NCBI RefSeq assembly: GCF_002843175.1
Contig: NZ_PJEO01000017.1
Coordinates: 1 to 64,000, forward strand
Source: Confluentibacter flavum
Lineage (GTDB): Bacteria > Bacteroidota > Bacteroidia > Flavobacteriales > Flavobacteriaceae
DNA length: 64,000 nt
Direction of reading: 5' to 3'
Below the pieces are notes generated by a model. That model saw nothing but the letters and a program-made list of their open reading frames with translations. It searched no databases and was not told the origin of the DNA. The translations under genes and the position numbers were made by a program. Below, one piece after another: positions 44,382-53,272 of this stretch. Numbering within the stretch: position 1 is the stretch's first letter; each line of letters begins with the position of its first letter.

Positions 44382-44543
44382 TTAATCTTCATTATTCTCC
44401 AATTTTTGTTGGTGATATAATTTAGGCCGTTCTTCACTATAATCACAATCTTGAAAAATACCACAAGATATATTCGAACGAACCAAAGATATAGTATTCG
44501 TGTTTTTAGATAAAGCTTCGATTTCTGGGGTTAAATATGTCAT
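44382..44543 (-). CDS. Small protein of unknown function upstream of hemH
   Basis: A 53-residue frame from ATG 44543 to TAA 44382. It reads TPEIEALSKNTNTISLVRSN, then ISCGIFQDCDYSEERPKLYH, then QQKLENNED. It has two cysteines in CGIFQDC, no membrane segment, and coding-like codon use. It lies 30 bp upstream of hemH on the same strand, so it may be the first gene of that operon. I do not recognise it. Confidence 0.55.
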   Translation of the reverse strand: MTYLTPEIEALSKNTNTISLVRSNISCGIFQDCDYSEERPKLYHQQKLENNED

Positions 44544-44570
44544 TTCTTAAACTTTTTTTTAATTCTAAAA

Positions 44571-45308
44571 TTACCGCTTTAAACCATACAAAATACCACC
44601 TAGTAAGTGTTGTTTAAATTCTGGTTCTGCATACGATTCGTTGGTATGCCCCAAAGCGGTGTAAAACGATCTGCCACCATCATATTCATGGTACCACGCT
44701 ATGGGATGATTTGCGCCATTTTCTCCACCATCATAAGTCGATTCGTCTAAATTTAGCAATACATTTATATCTTCATATATCGATTTAAAATTATACCATT
44801 CATCGTATCGAGTCCATTGCTCTGGCAAATGTTTGGTAGATGAATGTGTACTGTTAAGTCGAGTTATGGTGGCAATGGATTGCTCTGGGTGGTTTAAAAA
44901 ATAAGCCCCAACCAGTTCTCCATACCAAGCCCATTCATATTCGGTATCTGTGGCTGAATGAACCCCCATAAAACTTCCGCCATTATTAATAAATTCTTTG
45001 AAAGCTTGTTCTTGATTGGCATTCAAAACATTCCCTGTAGTATTAAGAAAAATAACCAATTGGTACTTTTTTAAATTTTCTGTAGAAAACAAACTCGCAT
45101 CTTCAGTTTGTGTGACTTCAAAATTGTTTTGCCTGCCTAAATCTTGAATAGTTTTTACACCTATTTCTATAGATTGATGTCTAAATCCGCTTGTTTTTGT
45201 AAAAACAAGCACTTTATCCGTAAGTACATTGTCTGAATCATTATCCCTCTCGGTAGTATTGCACGATAGGGTAAAAAAAACAGTGATAGCTATTAAAATA
45301 TTTTTCAT
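44571..45308 (-). CDS. ThuA domain lipoprotein
   Basis: A 245-residue lipoprotein (lipobox LSCN). The remainder is a ThuA-like class I glutamine amidotransferase-fold domain: KVLVFTKTSGFRHQSIEIG, NGGSFMGVHSATDTEYEW and YEYDGGRSFYTALGHTNESY. The family is linked to disaccharide (trehalose-like) utilisation, but the precise reaction is not known. It lies downstream of an AraC gene with 6 bp between, so both may form one transcript. Confidence 0.92.
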   Translation of the reverse strand: MKNILIAITVFFTLSCNTTERDNDSDNVLTDKVLVFTKTSGFRHQSIEIGVKTIQDLGRQNNFEVTQTEDASLFSTENLKKYQLVIFLNTTGNVLNANQEQAFKEFINNGGSFMGVHSATDTEYEWAWYGELVGAYFLNHPEQSIATITRLNSTHSSTKHLPEQWTRYDEWYNFKSIYEDINVLLNLDESTYDGGENGANHPIAWYHEYDGGRSFYTALGHTNESYAEPEFKQHLLGGILYGLKR

Positions 45309-45314
45309 GAAAAA

Positions 45315-46214
45315 TCAATTTAAAGACATAATATATTTTTTGGGTGTTGTACCATATTTCTTTTTAAAAGCGGCAATAAAATGGCTTGAAGTACTGTAAC
45401 CTACTTTTAAGCCTACTTCATTGACATTATTTTCACCAGACTCCAATAATTTTCGGGCTACTTCCATTTTATAATCAAATAAAAAGCTAAATACCGAATC
45501 ACCATAAATTTGTTTAAACCCTTCCTTAAGCTTTTTAAGATTTAATCCTATTTCATCTGCGAGCTCTTGTAAACTTGGCGGTTCCGCTAAACGAGAAATT
45601 ATAATATCTTTTGCTTTTCTTATTTTAATCACGTTGGTTTCGTCAACTAAAAACGGACATTGTTCAATATTAGCATCTTCACTCCTGTTAAAATACAAGC
45701 TTAAAAGTTCGTAAGCTTTCCCTCTGTAATACAGGTTTTTAATAGTTTGATTTAAATTATAGTTTATTAACTGGTTTAATACAATGGCCAATGATGGTGA
45801 AATAACACCATCCTTATAATACTTTTTGTCTTTGTTATCTTCGTTTAAAAATGATATGTAATCGGCTTCTTGAGAAAACAAACCATGAAATTTTTTTATA
45901 GATATAAGCACGGTAACAATCCAAGAATTTGGGTTTACTTCCAGATTAATTGGCAATTCACGTTGTGGATTATACAAAAGTAATGAGTTTTCTTCAAGAA
46001 TGTTCAAGGCATATCGGCCTTCATTAAATACAAATTTACAAGACCCTTTAAGGCAAAAATGAAATTGAATAAAATCACTATGTATCTCTTTAACAATACT
46101 TTGAGCGATACTTTTATCGTTTTTATATGTTAATATAAAAAATCCGTCATCTACTTTTGTTTCCTCAAAAGGACTTTTAGCGACATTTTCTAGTTGACTT
46201 TTATCATCAATCAC
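45315..46214 (-). CDS. AraC family transcriptional regulator, divergent from hemA
   Basis: A 299-residue regulator. A N-terminal sensing domain (about 25-130) precedes two C-terminal HTH motifs (about 205-299; PSLQELADEIGLNLKKLKEGFK and VNEVGLKVGYSTSSHFIAAF). It is encoded divergently from hemA with about 190 bp to its start, and the intergenic region holds direct and inverted repeats. In related flavobacteria an AraC-type regulator in this position is common, so it probably controls heme synthesis genes or the ThuA gene. Confidence 0.9.
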   Translation of the reverse strand: MIDDKSQLENVAKSPFEETKVDDGFFILTYKNDKSIAQSIVKEIHSDFIQFHFCLKGSCKFVFNEGRYALNILEENSLLLYNPQRELPINLEVNPNSWIVTVLISIKKFHGLFSQEADYISFLNEDNKDKKYYKDGVISPSLAIVLNQLINYNLNQTIKNLYYRGKAYELLSLYFNRSEDANIEQCPFLVDETNVIKIRKAKDIIISRLAEPPSLQELADEIGLNLKKLKEGFKQIYGDSVFSFLFDYKMEVARKLLESGENNVNEVGLKVGYSTSSHFIAAFKKKYGTTPKKYIMSLN

Positions 46215-46272
46215 AAGTTTATTATTTAGATTCGTTATAAATAAAATCGATAAAACTATCGTATAATATGCA

Positions 46273-46310
46273 AAAATATGACAAAAATCATATTTTTGAC
46301 AAAAAACATA
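46273..46310. promoter_or_regulatory. Repeats in the AraC-hemA intergenic region
   Basis: AAAATATGA and TCATATTTT form a perfect 9-bp inverted repeat (46273-46296, loop CAAAAA). TGACAAAAATCATA (46279-46292) and TGACAAAAAACATA (46297-46310) are direct repeats 18 bp apart. Direct repeats at roughly two helix turns are typical AraC-family targets. Confidence 0.6.
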
Positions 46311-46372
46311 CTAAAAAACCACAAACGATATTAAAAGTTCTTTGAGCGTTATTTTTTTAATAGCCATCAACA

Positions 46373-46380
46373 TACATTTG
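46373..46380 (+). promoter_or_regulatory. -7 box of hemA
   Basis: TACATTTG, a perfect TAnnTTTG box, 24 bp before ATG 46405. The alternative in-frame start TTG at 46342 would lie upstream of it, so ATG 46405 is favoured. Confidence 0.6.
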
Positions 46381-46404
46381 CTTGAGAAATTTCGAGTTAT
46401 AAGC

Positions 46405-47667
46405 ATGCAACAATACAATATATCCAAAAGTAATAATTTTTATGCCATTGGTTTGAGCTATAAAAAGGCCGATGCAGACATAAGAGGACGCTTTAGTTTG
46501 GATGAAGACTCCAAGAAAGCATTGCTTACTCAAGCTATAACTGAAAATATTGAGAGTTTAATTGTTACCTCTACATGTAACCGCACTGAAATTTATGGTT
46601 TTGCCCAACATCCTTATCAACTTATTAAATTGCTTTGTGACAATACTAATGGTACAGTTGAAGAATTTCAAGAAGTAGCCTACATTTATAAAAACAAAGA
46701 TGCCATAACCCATATGTTTCGAGTGGGTTCTGGTTTAGATAGTCAAATTCTAGGTGATTTTGAAATTATTAGTCAACTTAAAAACAGTGCTAAGCTTTCA
46801 AGAAAAAATGGTTTGTTGAACCCTTTTATAGAGCGTCTTGTAAATTCTGTAATTCAAGCCAGCAAACGTATTAAAACTGAAACGGAATTATCGTCTGGTG
46901 CAACATCGGTGTCTTTTGCTTCTGTTCAATATATTTTTAATACGGTTGAAGACATTAAAAATAAAAATATTTTACTTTTTGGCACAGGTAAAATAGGCAG
47001 AAATACCTGTGAAAACTTAGTAAAACACACAAAAAACGAGCATATTACTTTAATAAACAGAACAAAAGACAAGGCTGAACAAATTGCTGGAAAGTTTAAT
47101 TTAATTGTTAAGGATTATGCCAATTTACAAGAAGAAATAAGTAAATCAGATATATTAATTGTGGCAACCGGCGCACATCGACCCACGATTGATAAACATA
47201 TTATTCAAACAAAAAAACCACTTCTAATTTTAGATTTGTCCATTCCTAAAAATGTAGACGAAAACGTTGAAAATTTACCAAATGTTAAACTGGTACATTT
47301 AGATCATCTTTCCCAAATTACCGATGGAACTTTAGAAAAAAGAAAAACACATATCCCTTTTGCTGAAGCTATTATTAAAGAAGTAAACACGGAATTTAAT
47401 GATTGGTTGGAAACTAGAAAATTTGCCCCAACCATTAAAGCCCTAAAGCACAAATTACTTGATTTTGCTGCTTCGGAATTAGATACCCAACGTAAAAAAC
47501 TTTCAGACTTTAATGAAGTGCAGGCTGAATTGATTAGCAATAACCTCATTCAAAAAATAACCAATCATTTTGCTTACCATTTAAAAAATGATAATATGTC
47601 TACTGATGATAGTCTAGAGTTTATTAAAAAAGTATTTCAGCTAGAAGAAACTCCAACAAATGTTTAA
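46405..47667 (+). CDS. hemA: Glutamyl-tRNA reductase
   Basis: A 420-residue enzyme (from ATG 46405) that reduces Glu-tRNA to glutamate-1-semialdehyde, the first step of tetrapyrrole synthesis. The catalytic Cys is in VTSTCNRTEIYG, followed by GSGLDSQILGDFEI. The NADPH Rossmann domain (KNILLFGTGKIGRNTCENL) and a C-terminal dimerisation domain are present. It opens the plus-strand heme block, with an AraC regulator divergent from it. HemL is not in this window. Confidence 0.96.
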   Translation: MQQYNISKSNNFYAIGLSYKKADADIRGRFSLDEDSKKALLTQAITENIESLIVTSTCNRTEIYGFAQHPYQLIKLLCDNTNGTVEEFQEVAYIYKNKDAITHMFRVGSGLDSQILGDFEIISQLKNSAKLSRKNGLLNPFIERLVNSVIQASKRIKTETELSSGATSVSFASVQYIFNTVEDIKNKNILLFGTGKIGRNTCENLVKHTKNEHITLINRTKDKAEQIAGKFNLIVKDYANLQEEISKSDILIVATGAHRPTIDKHIIQTKKPLLILDLSIPKNVDENVENLPNVKLVHLDHLSQITDGTLEKRKTHIPFAEAIIKEVNTEFNDWLETRKFAPTIKALKHKLLDFAASELDTQRKKLSDFNEVQAELISNNLIQKITNHFAYHLKNDNMSTDDSLEFIKKVFQLEETPTNV

Positions 47668-47673
47668 GACTTT

Positions 47674-47681
47674 TACATTTG
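47674..47681 (+). promoter_or_regulatory. -7 box of trkH
   Basis: TACATTTG, a perfect TAnnTTTG box 69 bp before the trkH start; it could start a transcript separate from hemA. Confidence 0.4.
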
Positions 47682-47750
47682 CTACTTTATTCTTTTGCGG
47701 TTAAATTTTAACTACAAGCATAAAGTAAAAAACTTAAGTTTTAAGATAAG

Positions 47751-49490
47751 ATGAAAAACAACAAAAGCTTCACAAATCTATATCGTTTTTTAGATATATT
47801 CATTCTGTTCTTCTTAATCTTTGATTTTGGTTTCACTATTGATGATACTTATAAACCCTATAAACTAGTAGGGTTTTTTGTTATTGTACTTCTGTTAATA
47901 GCTTTTAATGTGATAAAAAGCTATCAGTTTAAAGACAAAAGCTCAAGGAAATCAGTCAGGTTTAACATCATTTTTCTACTATCAACTTTAATTGCCGCCA
48001 CCTCATTCATACTATATAATTACGACTATTCAATTGTTGAACTTACCGTAAAAACTAAAGTTATTTTTGAAATAGGACTCTTCTTTTATTTGCTGATAAG
48101 ACTGACATTTTTAATTAAATACATCTATAAAATATATTTTAATCCTGCCATTTTGTTTGTTGGCAGTTTTGGCATTTTCTCGCTTATTGGCGCCCTCTTT
48201 TTAATGTTGCCAAAAGTAACCACGCATGGCATTTCTTTTATTGATGCCCTTTTTACCTCAACAAGTGCTATTTGCGTAACTGGTTTGGCCGTTTTAGATA
48301 CCGCAAACGATTTTACACAATTGGGGCAAACCGTTATTATGGTTTTAATTCAAATTGGTGGTTTAGGCATATTAACATTTACGTCTTTTTTTGCTTATTT
48401 CTTTAAAGAAAGTTCTTCGTTTAGTGAAGGCATGTATCTAAAAGATTTTACGGCTTCAGAAAACCTGCAAGATATTTTTAAAATAGCAGTAAAAATCGTT
48501 TTGTTTACTTTAGGCCTTGAATGCGTTGGGGTTTTCTTTATTTATGGCTCAATAAATGACGTTACGTCTGTAGAAAACAAGGTCTTTTTCTCTATTTTTC
48601 ATGCAGTTTCCGCTTTTTGTAACGCTGGTTTTTCAACATCGTCAACTAGTTTTTATGATCCTGGTCTTCGTTTTGAATACTCTTTACAATGGGTTATTAT
48701 GGTGCTCATCATTTTTGGCGGTTTGGGCTATAATATTGTATTTAACATACTAACCTATTTAAAAAACTTTATTATTAATTTATTTTATAAAACTAGAAAA
48801 CTAAAATCGGTTAGGGTTATTACCCTAAATTCTAAGTTAATTTTGGTTACAACTAGCGTTTTACTGGTATCTGGATTTATTTATTTTTACTTTTTTGAAG
48901 CCAACTACACGCTTAAAGAACATACATCTACCTTTGGCAAAGTAACAACTGCCATGTTTTCTTCAGTAACCCCAAGAACGGCAGGGTTTAATACCATTGA
49001 TTATACCCAGGTAGCAACCCCTTCATTGCTTTTTGTAATGTTATTGATGTGGATTGGCGCATCGCCTGCGTCAACTGGGGGTGGTATAAAAACCAGTACC
49101 TTTGCCATTGCAACATTAAATATTTTTGCTACCGCAAAAGGGAAAAAAAGAATAGAAATCAACTCAAGGGAAATTTCCAGTAGCACCGTAAACAGAGCCT
49201 TTGCCATTATATCCATTTCATTAATTGTTATAGGAATGGCCATTGTTTTATTGCTCTTTTTTGAACCTAACAAAACGCTTCTAGAAATAGCTTTTGAGTG
49301 TTTTTCGGCTTACAGTACCGTTGGTTTAAGCTTGAATGTTACGCCAACTCTATCATATAATAGCAAAATTGTTATAATAATCGTTATGTTTATAGGTAGG
49401 ATAGGTATGTTAAACTTACTGTTTGGCATGTTGGGGCAAATAGGGCAAAAATTCTATCAATATCCACAGGAAAATATTTTAATAAATTAA
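47751..49490 (+). CDS. trkH: TrkH/KtrB family potassium transporter
   Basis: A 579-residue K+ channel-like transporter with an extended N-terminal part of about four membrane segments, then four pore repeats. The filter glycine stretches are seen in TSTSAICVTGLAV, HAVSAFCNAGFST, SSVTPRTAGFNT and SAYSTVGLSLN. It works with the TrkA-type regulator encoded 12 bp downstream. Both lie within the heme block. Confidence 0.94.
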   Translation: MKNNKSFTNLYRFLDIFILFFLIFDFGFTIDDTYKPYKLVGFFVIVLLLIAFNVIKSYQFKDKSSRKSVRFNIIFLLSTLIAATSFILYNYDYSIVELTVKTKVIFEIGLFFYLLIRLTFLIKYIYKIYFNPAILFVGSFGIFSLIGALFLMLPKVTTHGISFIDALFTSTSAICVTGLAVLDTANDFTQLGQTVIMVLIQIGGLGILTFTSFFAYFFKESSSFSEGMYLKDFTASENLQDIFKIAVKIVLFTLGLECVGVFFIYGSINDVTSVENKVFFSIFHAVSAFCNAGFSTSSTSFYDPGLRFEYSLQWVIMVLIIFGGLGYNIVFNILTYLKNFIINLFYKTRKLKSVRVITLNSKLILVTTSVLLVSGFIYFYFFEANYTLKEHTSTFGKVTTAMFSSVTPRTAGFNTIDYTQVATPSLLFVMLLMWIGASPASTGGGIKTSTFAIATLNIFATAKGKKRIEINSREISSSTVNRAFAIISISLIVIGMAIVLLLFFEPNKTLLEIAFECFSAYSTVGLSLNVTPTLSYNSKIVIIIVMFIGRIGMLNLLFGMLGQIGQKFYQYPQENILIN

Positions 49491-49502
49491 AAATTAAGCA
49501 AG

Positions 49503-50189
49503 ATGAAAGTCATCATTTTTGGTCTCGGTAATTTTGGAATGTCTTTAGCTTTAAGTCTAACGGAAACAGGCAATGAAGTCATTGGAGTTGATTATAAAAT
49601 GGAAAAAGTTAATTTAATAAAAGACAAAATATCTCATAGTATCTGTTTAGATTCCACAAACGAACAAGCCTATCAAGCCTTACCAATAAAGCAAACAGAT
49701 ATAGCTGTTATAGCCATTGGCGAAAATGAAGGCGCTGCCATTATTACTACGGCAATCATTAAAAAACTTTGTACGGCACGAGTTATAAGTAGATCGCTAT
49801 CACCTATACATGATACTGTTTTACAAGCCATGGGTATTGATTTTATTGTACACCCAGAACAAGAAGCTGCAGACAAACTAACTGATAAGCTCAATCTTAA
49901 GAATATGGTTGATAATTTTAAAATTGACAAGCGCTATTCTATTTCTGAAGTTAAAACACCTACTGCTTTTATTGGCAAAACCATTTTAGATATAAATTTT
50001 AGAACCAATTACAATTTAAACATTGTAACCATTTTACGCAAAAAGGAAAAAACAAACTTAATTGGCGTTTCTACAACTCAGTTAGAAGTTATTGGAATTC
50101 CATCAGGTGATACCATTATTGAAACCGATGATGTCTTGGTTGTTTTTGGCTTGAATGATAACATTTCTAAAATTGGAAATATGAGCTAA
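49503..50189 (+). CDS. trkA: TrkA/KtrA family potassium uptake regulator
   Basis: A 228-residue cytoplasmic RCK protein. The Rossmann start is VIIFGLGNFGMSLALSLTETG and the first half binds NAD or ATP. The C-terminal half (about 135-228; ISEVKTPTAFIGKTILDIN and SGDTIIETDDVLVVFG) is the TrkA-C domain. It gates the TrkH channel in an operon with it. Confidence 0.95.
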   Translation: MKVIIFGLGNFGMSLALSLTETGNEVIGVDYKMEKVNLIKDKISHSICLDSTNEQAYQALPIKQTDIAVIAIGENEGAAIITTAIIKKLCTARVISRSLSPIHDTVLQAMGIDFIVHPEQEAADKLTDKLNLKNMVDNFKIDKRYSISEVKTPTAFIGKTILDINFRTNYNLNIVTILRKKEKTNLIGVSTTQLEVIGIPSGDTIIETDDVLVVFGLNDNISKIGNMS

Positions 50190-50239
50190 AATCAATCTTT
50201 AAAAAAATAATTTACACCCATAAAATTGAACTTTTATAC

Positions 50240-51823
50240 ATGTCTAAAATAATAAAAATTGGTACCCGCGATAGTGAATTAGCTTTATGGCAAGCCAAAA
50301 TAGTACAAAGTCAACTCGAAAATCTAGGGCATAAAACCCAATTAGTTCCTGTAAAATCTACTGGCGATTTGGTATTGGATAAACCTTTATACGAACTTGG
50401 AATTACAGGGATTTTTACCCGTACTTTAGATATTGCCATGTTAAACCATGATATTGATATCGCTGTACATTCCTTAAAAGACGTTCCAACTGTTTTACCA
50501 AAAGGGATTGTTCAAGCGGCTGTTATAAAGCGTGGCAACGTACATGACACATTGATTTTTAAAGATAATGAAGAGTTTTTAAGTTCAAAAAAAGGCATCA
50601 TTGCCACAGGAAGTTTACGTAGGCGTGCACAATGGTTAAATAGATTTCCAACACACACTATTGTAGATTTAAGGGGCAATGTAAATTCCAGATTACAAAA
50701 ATTAGAAGATAACGAGGATTGGAATGGGGCCATTTTTGCCGCTGCCGGTATAGGCAGAATTGGTTTAAGACCTGAAGAAGCCATAAATTTAGAATGGATG
50801 ATTCCCGCCCCAGCGCAAGGTGCCATTATGATTACGGCTTTACAAGATGACGAAGAGATAAGAACTATTTGTAAAGAACTTAACCATGAAGAAACCGAAA
50901 TATGTACCACCATTGAACGCGCATTTTTAAATAAGCTAGAAGGTGGCTGTACAGCACCTATTGGAGCACTTGCGTATATTAAAAATGAAGAGGTGAATTT
51001 TAAAGGTGTATTATTAAGCACCGATGGCTCTAAAAGAATTGATGTTACAAGGGTTAAAAAATTGGGCGAGCATCATGACATGGCAGAATTTTGTGCCAAT
51101 TTTGTGATTGAACGTGGTGGCAAACGCCTTATGGACGCCATCAAGCATTCCAATAAAAAAACGAATGTCTATTCAACAAAATCACTTACGGAAGGTCAGC
51201 GGCTTTTATTTCATGAAAAAGTAGTGGTTGACAGTGGCGACTTCATAAAAATAAGTTTGAATAGAATTCATCCACGTTTCCTGAAAAATGAAATCAAAAA
51301 CGTGGTAATAACCAGTAAAAATGCGGTGGAATCTTTAACCACAAATTATTCTGCCATTGAATTACAGTTTAAAAATATATATTGTGTTGGCAGACGTACC
51401 AAACAATTAGTTGAAAAAAAGATAGGTAAAGTAACCCATTCGGAAAATAGTGCTAAAAAGCTGGCCCATTATTTAGTGGACTATATGGAAGGTACAGAAG
51501 TCACTTATTTTTGTAGTGATTTAAGGCTGGATGATTTACCAACTATTTTAGAAGAAAATAATATTAAAGTAACCGAAGTTGAAGCCTATCAAACAAAGTT
51601 GGATGCTATAAAAATTCCTGATTCCATTGAAGGTGTTATGTTTTATAGTCCTTCAACCGTTCAGAGTTATTTAGAAAAGAACCACGCCAATGGTATTGCT
51701 TTTTGTATTGGTGAAACCACGGCAACCGAAGCCAAGAAACATTTTGATGATGTTCGGATTGCAAAAGTACCAACAGTTGAAAGTGTTATTGAATTGGTGA
51801 ATGAATATTATATTGGCCTTTAG
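50240..51823 (+). CDS. hemC-hemD: Fused hydroxymethylbilane synthase and uroporphyrinogen-III synthase
   Basis: A 527-residue bifunctional protein. Residues about 1-305 are HemC (IGTRDSELALWQAKIV; the dipyrromethane-binding Cys in LEGGCTAPIGA), which joins four porphobilinogens. Residues about 310-527 are HemD (VVITSKNAVESLTTN, YFCSDLRLDDLP, FYSPSTVQSYLEK), which closes the ring to uroporphyrinogen III. Such fusions are known in Bacteroidota. The stop codon (TAG, 51821-51823) lies inside the left inverted repeat of the next cassette. Confidence 0.95.
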   Translation: MSKIIKIGTRDSELALWQAKIVQSQLENLGHKTQLVPVKSTGDLVLDKPLYELGITGIFTRTLDIAMLNHDIDIAVHSLKDVPTVLPKGIVQAAVIKRGNVHDTLIFKDNEEFLSSKKGIIATGSLRRRAQWLNRFPTHTIVDLRGNVNSRLQKLEDNEDWNGAIFAAAGIGRIGLRPEEAINLEWMIPAPAQGAIMITALQDDEEIRTICKELNHEETEICTTIERAFLNKLEGGCTAPIGALAYIKNEEVNFKGVLLSTDGSKRIDVTRVKKLGEHHDMAEFCANFVIERGGKRLMDAIKHSNKKTNVYSTKSLTEGQRLLFHEKVVVDSGDFIKISLNRIHPRFLKNEIKNVVITSKNAVESLTTNYSAIELQFKNIYCVGRRTKQLVEKKIGKVTHSENSAKKLAHYLVDYMEGTEVTYFCSDLRLDDLPTILEENNIKVTEVEAYQTKLDAIKIPDSIEGVMFYSPSTVQSYLEKNHANGIAFCIGETTATEAKKHFDDVRIAKVPTVESVIELVNEYYIGL

Positions 51824-51838
51824 CCTTTAGCCTTTAGC
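51817..51838. repeat. CCTTTAG x3 tandem repeat (left arm of the four-helix-bundle cassette)
   Basis: Three tandem CCTTTAG units. The 13 bases at 51820-51832 (TTAGCCTTTAGCC) are the exact reverse complement of 52201-52213 after the next gene. The hemCD stop codon is part of it. Confidence 0.88.
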
Positions 51839-51849
51839 AAAATTAAAAA

Positions 51850-52206
51850 ATGAGAGATTTTAGAAAACTTGATATTTGGAAGAATGGTATTGACCTTGTA
51901 AAGGAAATTTATCTATTGTCTGAAAAACTGCCTTCCGAAGAAAAATTTGGTTTAAGAAGTCAAATAACTAGAACATCAATATCAATTCCTTCTAACATAG
52001 CAGAAGGTTGTAGTAGAAATAGTGAAGTTGAATTTAAACGCTTCTTAGAAATTGCCATAGGTTCTTTATTTGAATTAGAGACTCAATTAATTATTACTCA
52101 AGAACTAGGTTTTATAAAGCTTGAAGTCTTAGAACCTATTTTTAAAGCCATTGAAAAAGAAGCAAAAATGATCAATAGTTTAATCAATAAAATAAAACAC
52201 GGCTAA
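51850..52206 (+). CDS. Four-helix-bundle protein (S23/IVP family)
   Basis: A 118-residue helical protein of the 23S rRNA intervening-sequence family (TIGR02436-like; relatives include the Avd accessory protein of diversity-generating retroelements). It shows the typical RKLDIWKNGIDLVKEIYLLS, GLRSQITRTSISIPSNIAEG and RNSEVEFKRFLEIAIGS. It lies between hemCD and hemE and is bracketed by a perfect 13-bp inverted repeat, like a mobile cassette. Its TAA stop lies in the right arm. No reverse transcriptase is nearby. Function unknown. Confidence 0.92.
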   Translation: MRDFRKLDIWKNGIDLVKEIYLLSEKLPSEEKFGLRSQITRTSISIPSNIAEGCSRNSEVEFKRFLEIAIGSLFELETQLIITQELGFIKLEVLEPIFKAIEKEAKMINSLINKIKHG

Positions 52207-52232
52207 AGGCTAATAGCCAAAAGCCAAAAGCT
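52201..52232. repeat. Right arm of the four-helix-bundle cassette
   Basis: GGCTAAAGGCTAA (52201-52213) is the exact reverse complement of 51820-51832. Two further AGCCAAA units follow (52216-52229). hemE starts 5 bp later. Confidence 0.88.
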
Positions 52233-52236
52233 AGAT

Positions 52237-53262
52237 ATGATAAAAAACGATTTATTTTTAAGAGCATTAAAAGGAGAAACCGTAAACCGACCACCCGTTT
52301 GGATGATGCGCCAAGCAGGCCGTTATTTGCCAGAATTTATAGCCCTACGCGAAAAGTACGATTTCTTTACGCGTTGCCAAACACCAGAAATTGCAAGCGA
52401 AATTACCGTGCAGCCTATTCGCCGTTACGGTATGGATGCCGCTATTTTATTTAGCGATATTTTGGTGATTCCGCAAGCCATGAATATTGAGGTACAAATG
52501 AAACCAAATTTCGGTCCTTATTTACCGAATCCGGTTCGCACCGCAAAAGATGTTGATAACGTCATTGTTCCAGATGTCACACAAGCGTTGGATTATGTTT
52601 ATCAAGCCATAAAAGCCACTAAGGAATTATTAAATGATGAGATTCCTCTTATTGGTTTCGCTGGTTCACCATGGACAATTCTTTGTTATTGCGTACAAGG
52701 CCAAGGCAGCAAAACATTTGATAAAGCCAAAGAATTCTGTTTTACAAATCCTGTAGCAGCCCATGTATTGCTTCAAAAAATTACAGACACTACCATTGCC
52801 TATTTAAAAGAAAAAGTGAAAGCTGGTGTTGACGCTGTTCAAATCTTCGATTCTTGGGGAGGCATGTTATCGCCTGTAGATTATCAAGAATTTTCTTGGC
52901 AATACATCAATCAAATAATTGAAGCCTTAAAAGATGATGCTCCAGTTATAGCCTTTGGTAAAGGTTGTTGGTTCGCACTTGGTGAGATGGCAAAAAGTAA
53001 TGCTTCCGCTTTAGGAATCGATTGGACTTGTTCTCCTAGAAATGCCCGTTATTTAACAGGCGGTAACATAACCCTTCAAGGTAATTTTGACCCTGCTCGT
53101 TTATTATCGCCACCTGCCGAAATCAAAAAAATGGTGCATCAAATGATAAACGAATTTGGCAAAGACAAATACATCGTTAATCTGGGCCATGGTATTTTAC
53201 CTAACATTCCGTTAGACCATGCCAAAGCATTTATTGATGCCGTGAAAGAATATAAAAACTAA
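52237..53262 (+). CDS. hemE: Uroporphyrinogen decarboxylase
   Basis: A 341-residue enzyme converting uroporphyrinogen III to coproporphyrinogen III. It has the N-terminal signature [16 protein letters not shown], the [12 protein letters not shown] signature and the conserved catalytic Asp (in LFSDILVIP). It lies 30 bp after the four-helix-bundle gene. Length is normal. Confidence 0.97.
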   Translation: MIKNDLFLRALKGETVNRPPVWMMRQAGRYLPEFIALREKYDFFTRCQTPEIASEITVQPIRRYGMDAAILFSDILVIPQAMNIEVQMKPNFGPYLPNPVRTAKDVDNVIVPDVTQALDYVYQAIKATKELLNDEIPLIGFAGSPWTILCYCVQGQGSKTFDKAKEFCFTNPVAAHVLLQKITDTTIAYLKEKVKAGVDAVQIFDSWGGMLSPVDYQEFSWQYINQIIEALKDDAPVIAFGKGCWFALGEMAKSNASALGIDWTCSPRNARYLTGGNITLQGNFDPARLLSPPAEIKKMVHQMINEFGKDKYIVNLGHGILPNIPLDHAKAFIDAVKEYKN

Positions 53263-53272
53263 AACCAATTAC

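Noticed and set aside
46342-46404. N-terminal extension of hemA from TTG 46342
   Set aside because: A TAnnTTTG box at 46373-46380 lies inside it; ATG 46405 gives the usual HemA length.
50512-51021. 169-codon minus-strand frame over hemC
   Set aside because: Antisense to the conserved HemC domain with its cofactor cysteine.
51850-52206. Diversity-generating retroelement, suggested by the Avd-like four-helix-bundle protein
   Set aside because: No reverse transcriptase or template/variable repeat pair is seen in the window.
51817-52232. CCTTTAG and AGCCAAA repeats as a CRISPR or phase-variation tract
   Set aside because: Units are only 7 bp, there are no spacers, and the two sides are inverted copies around one gene.
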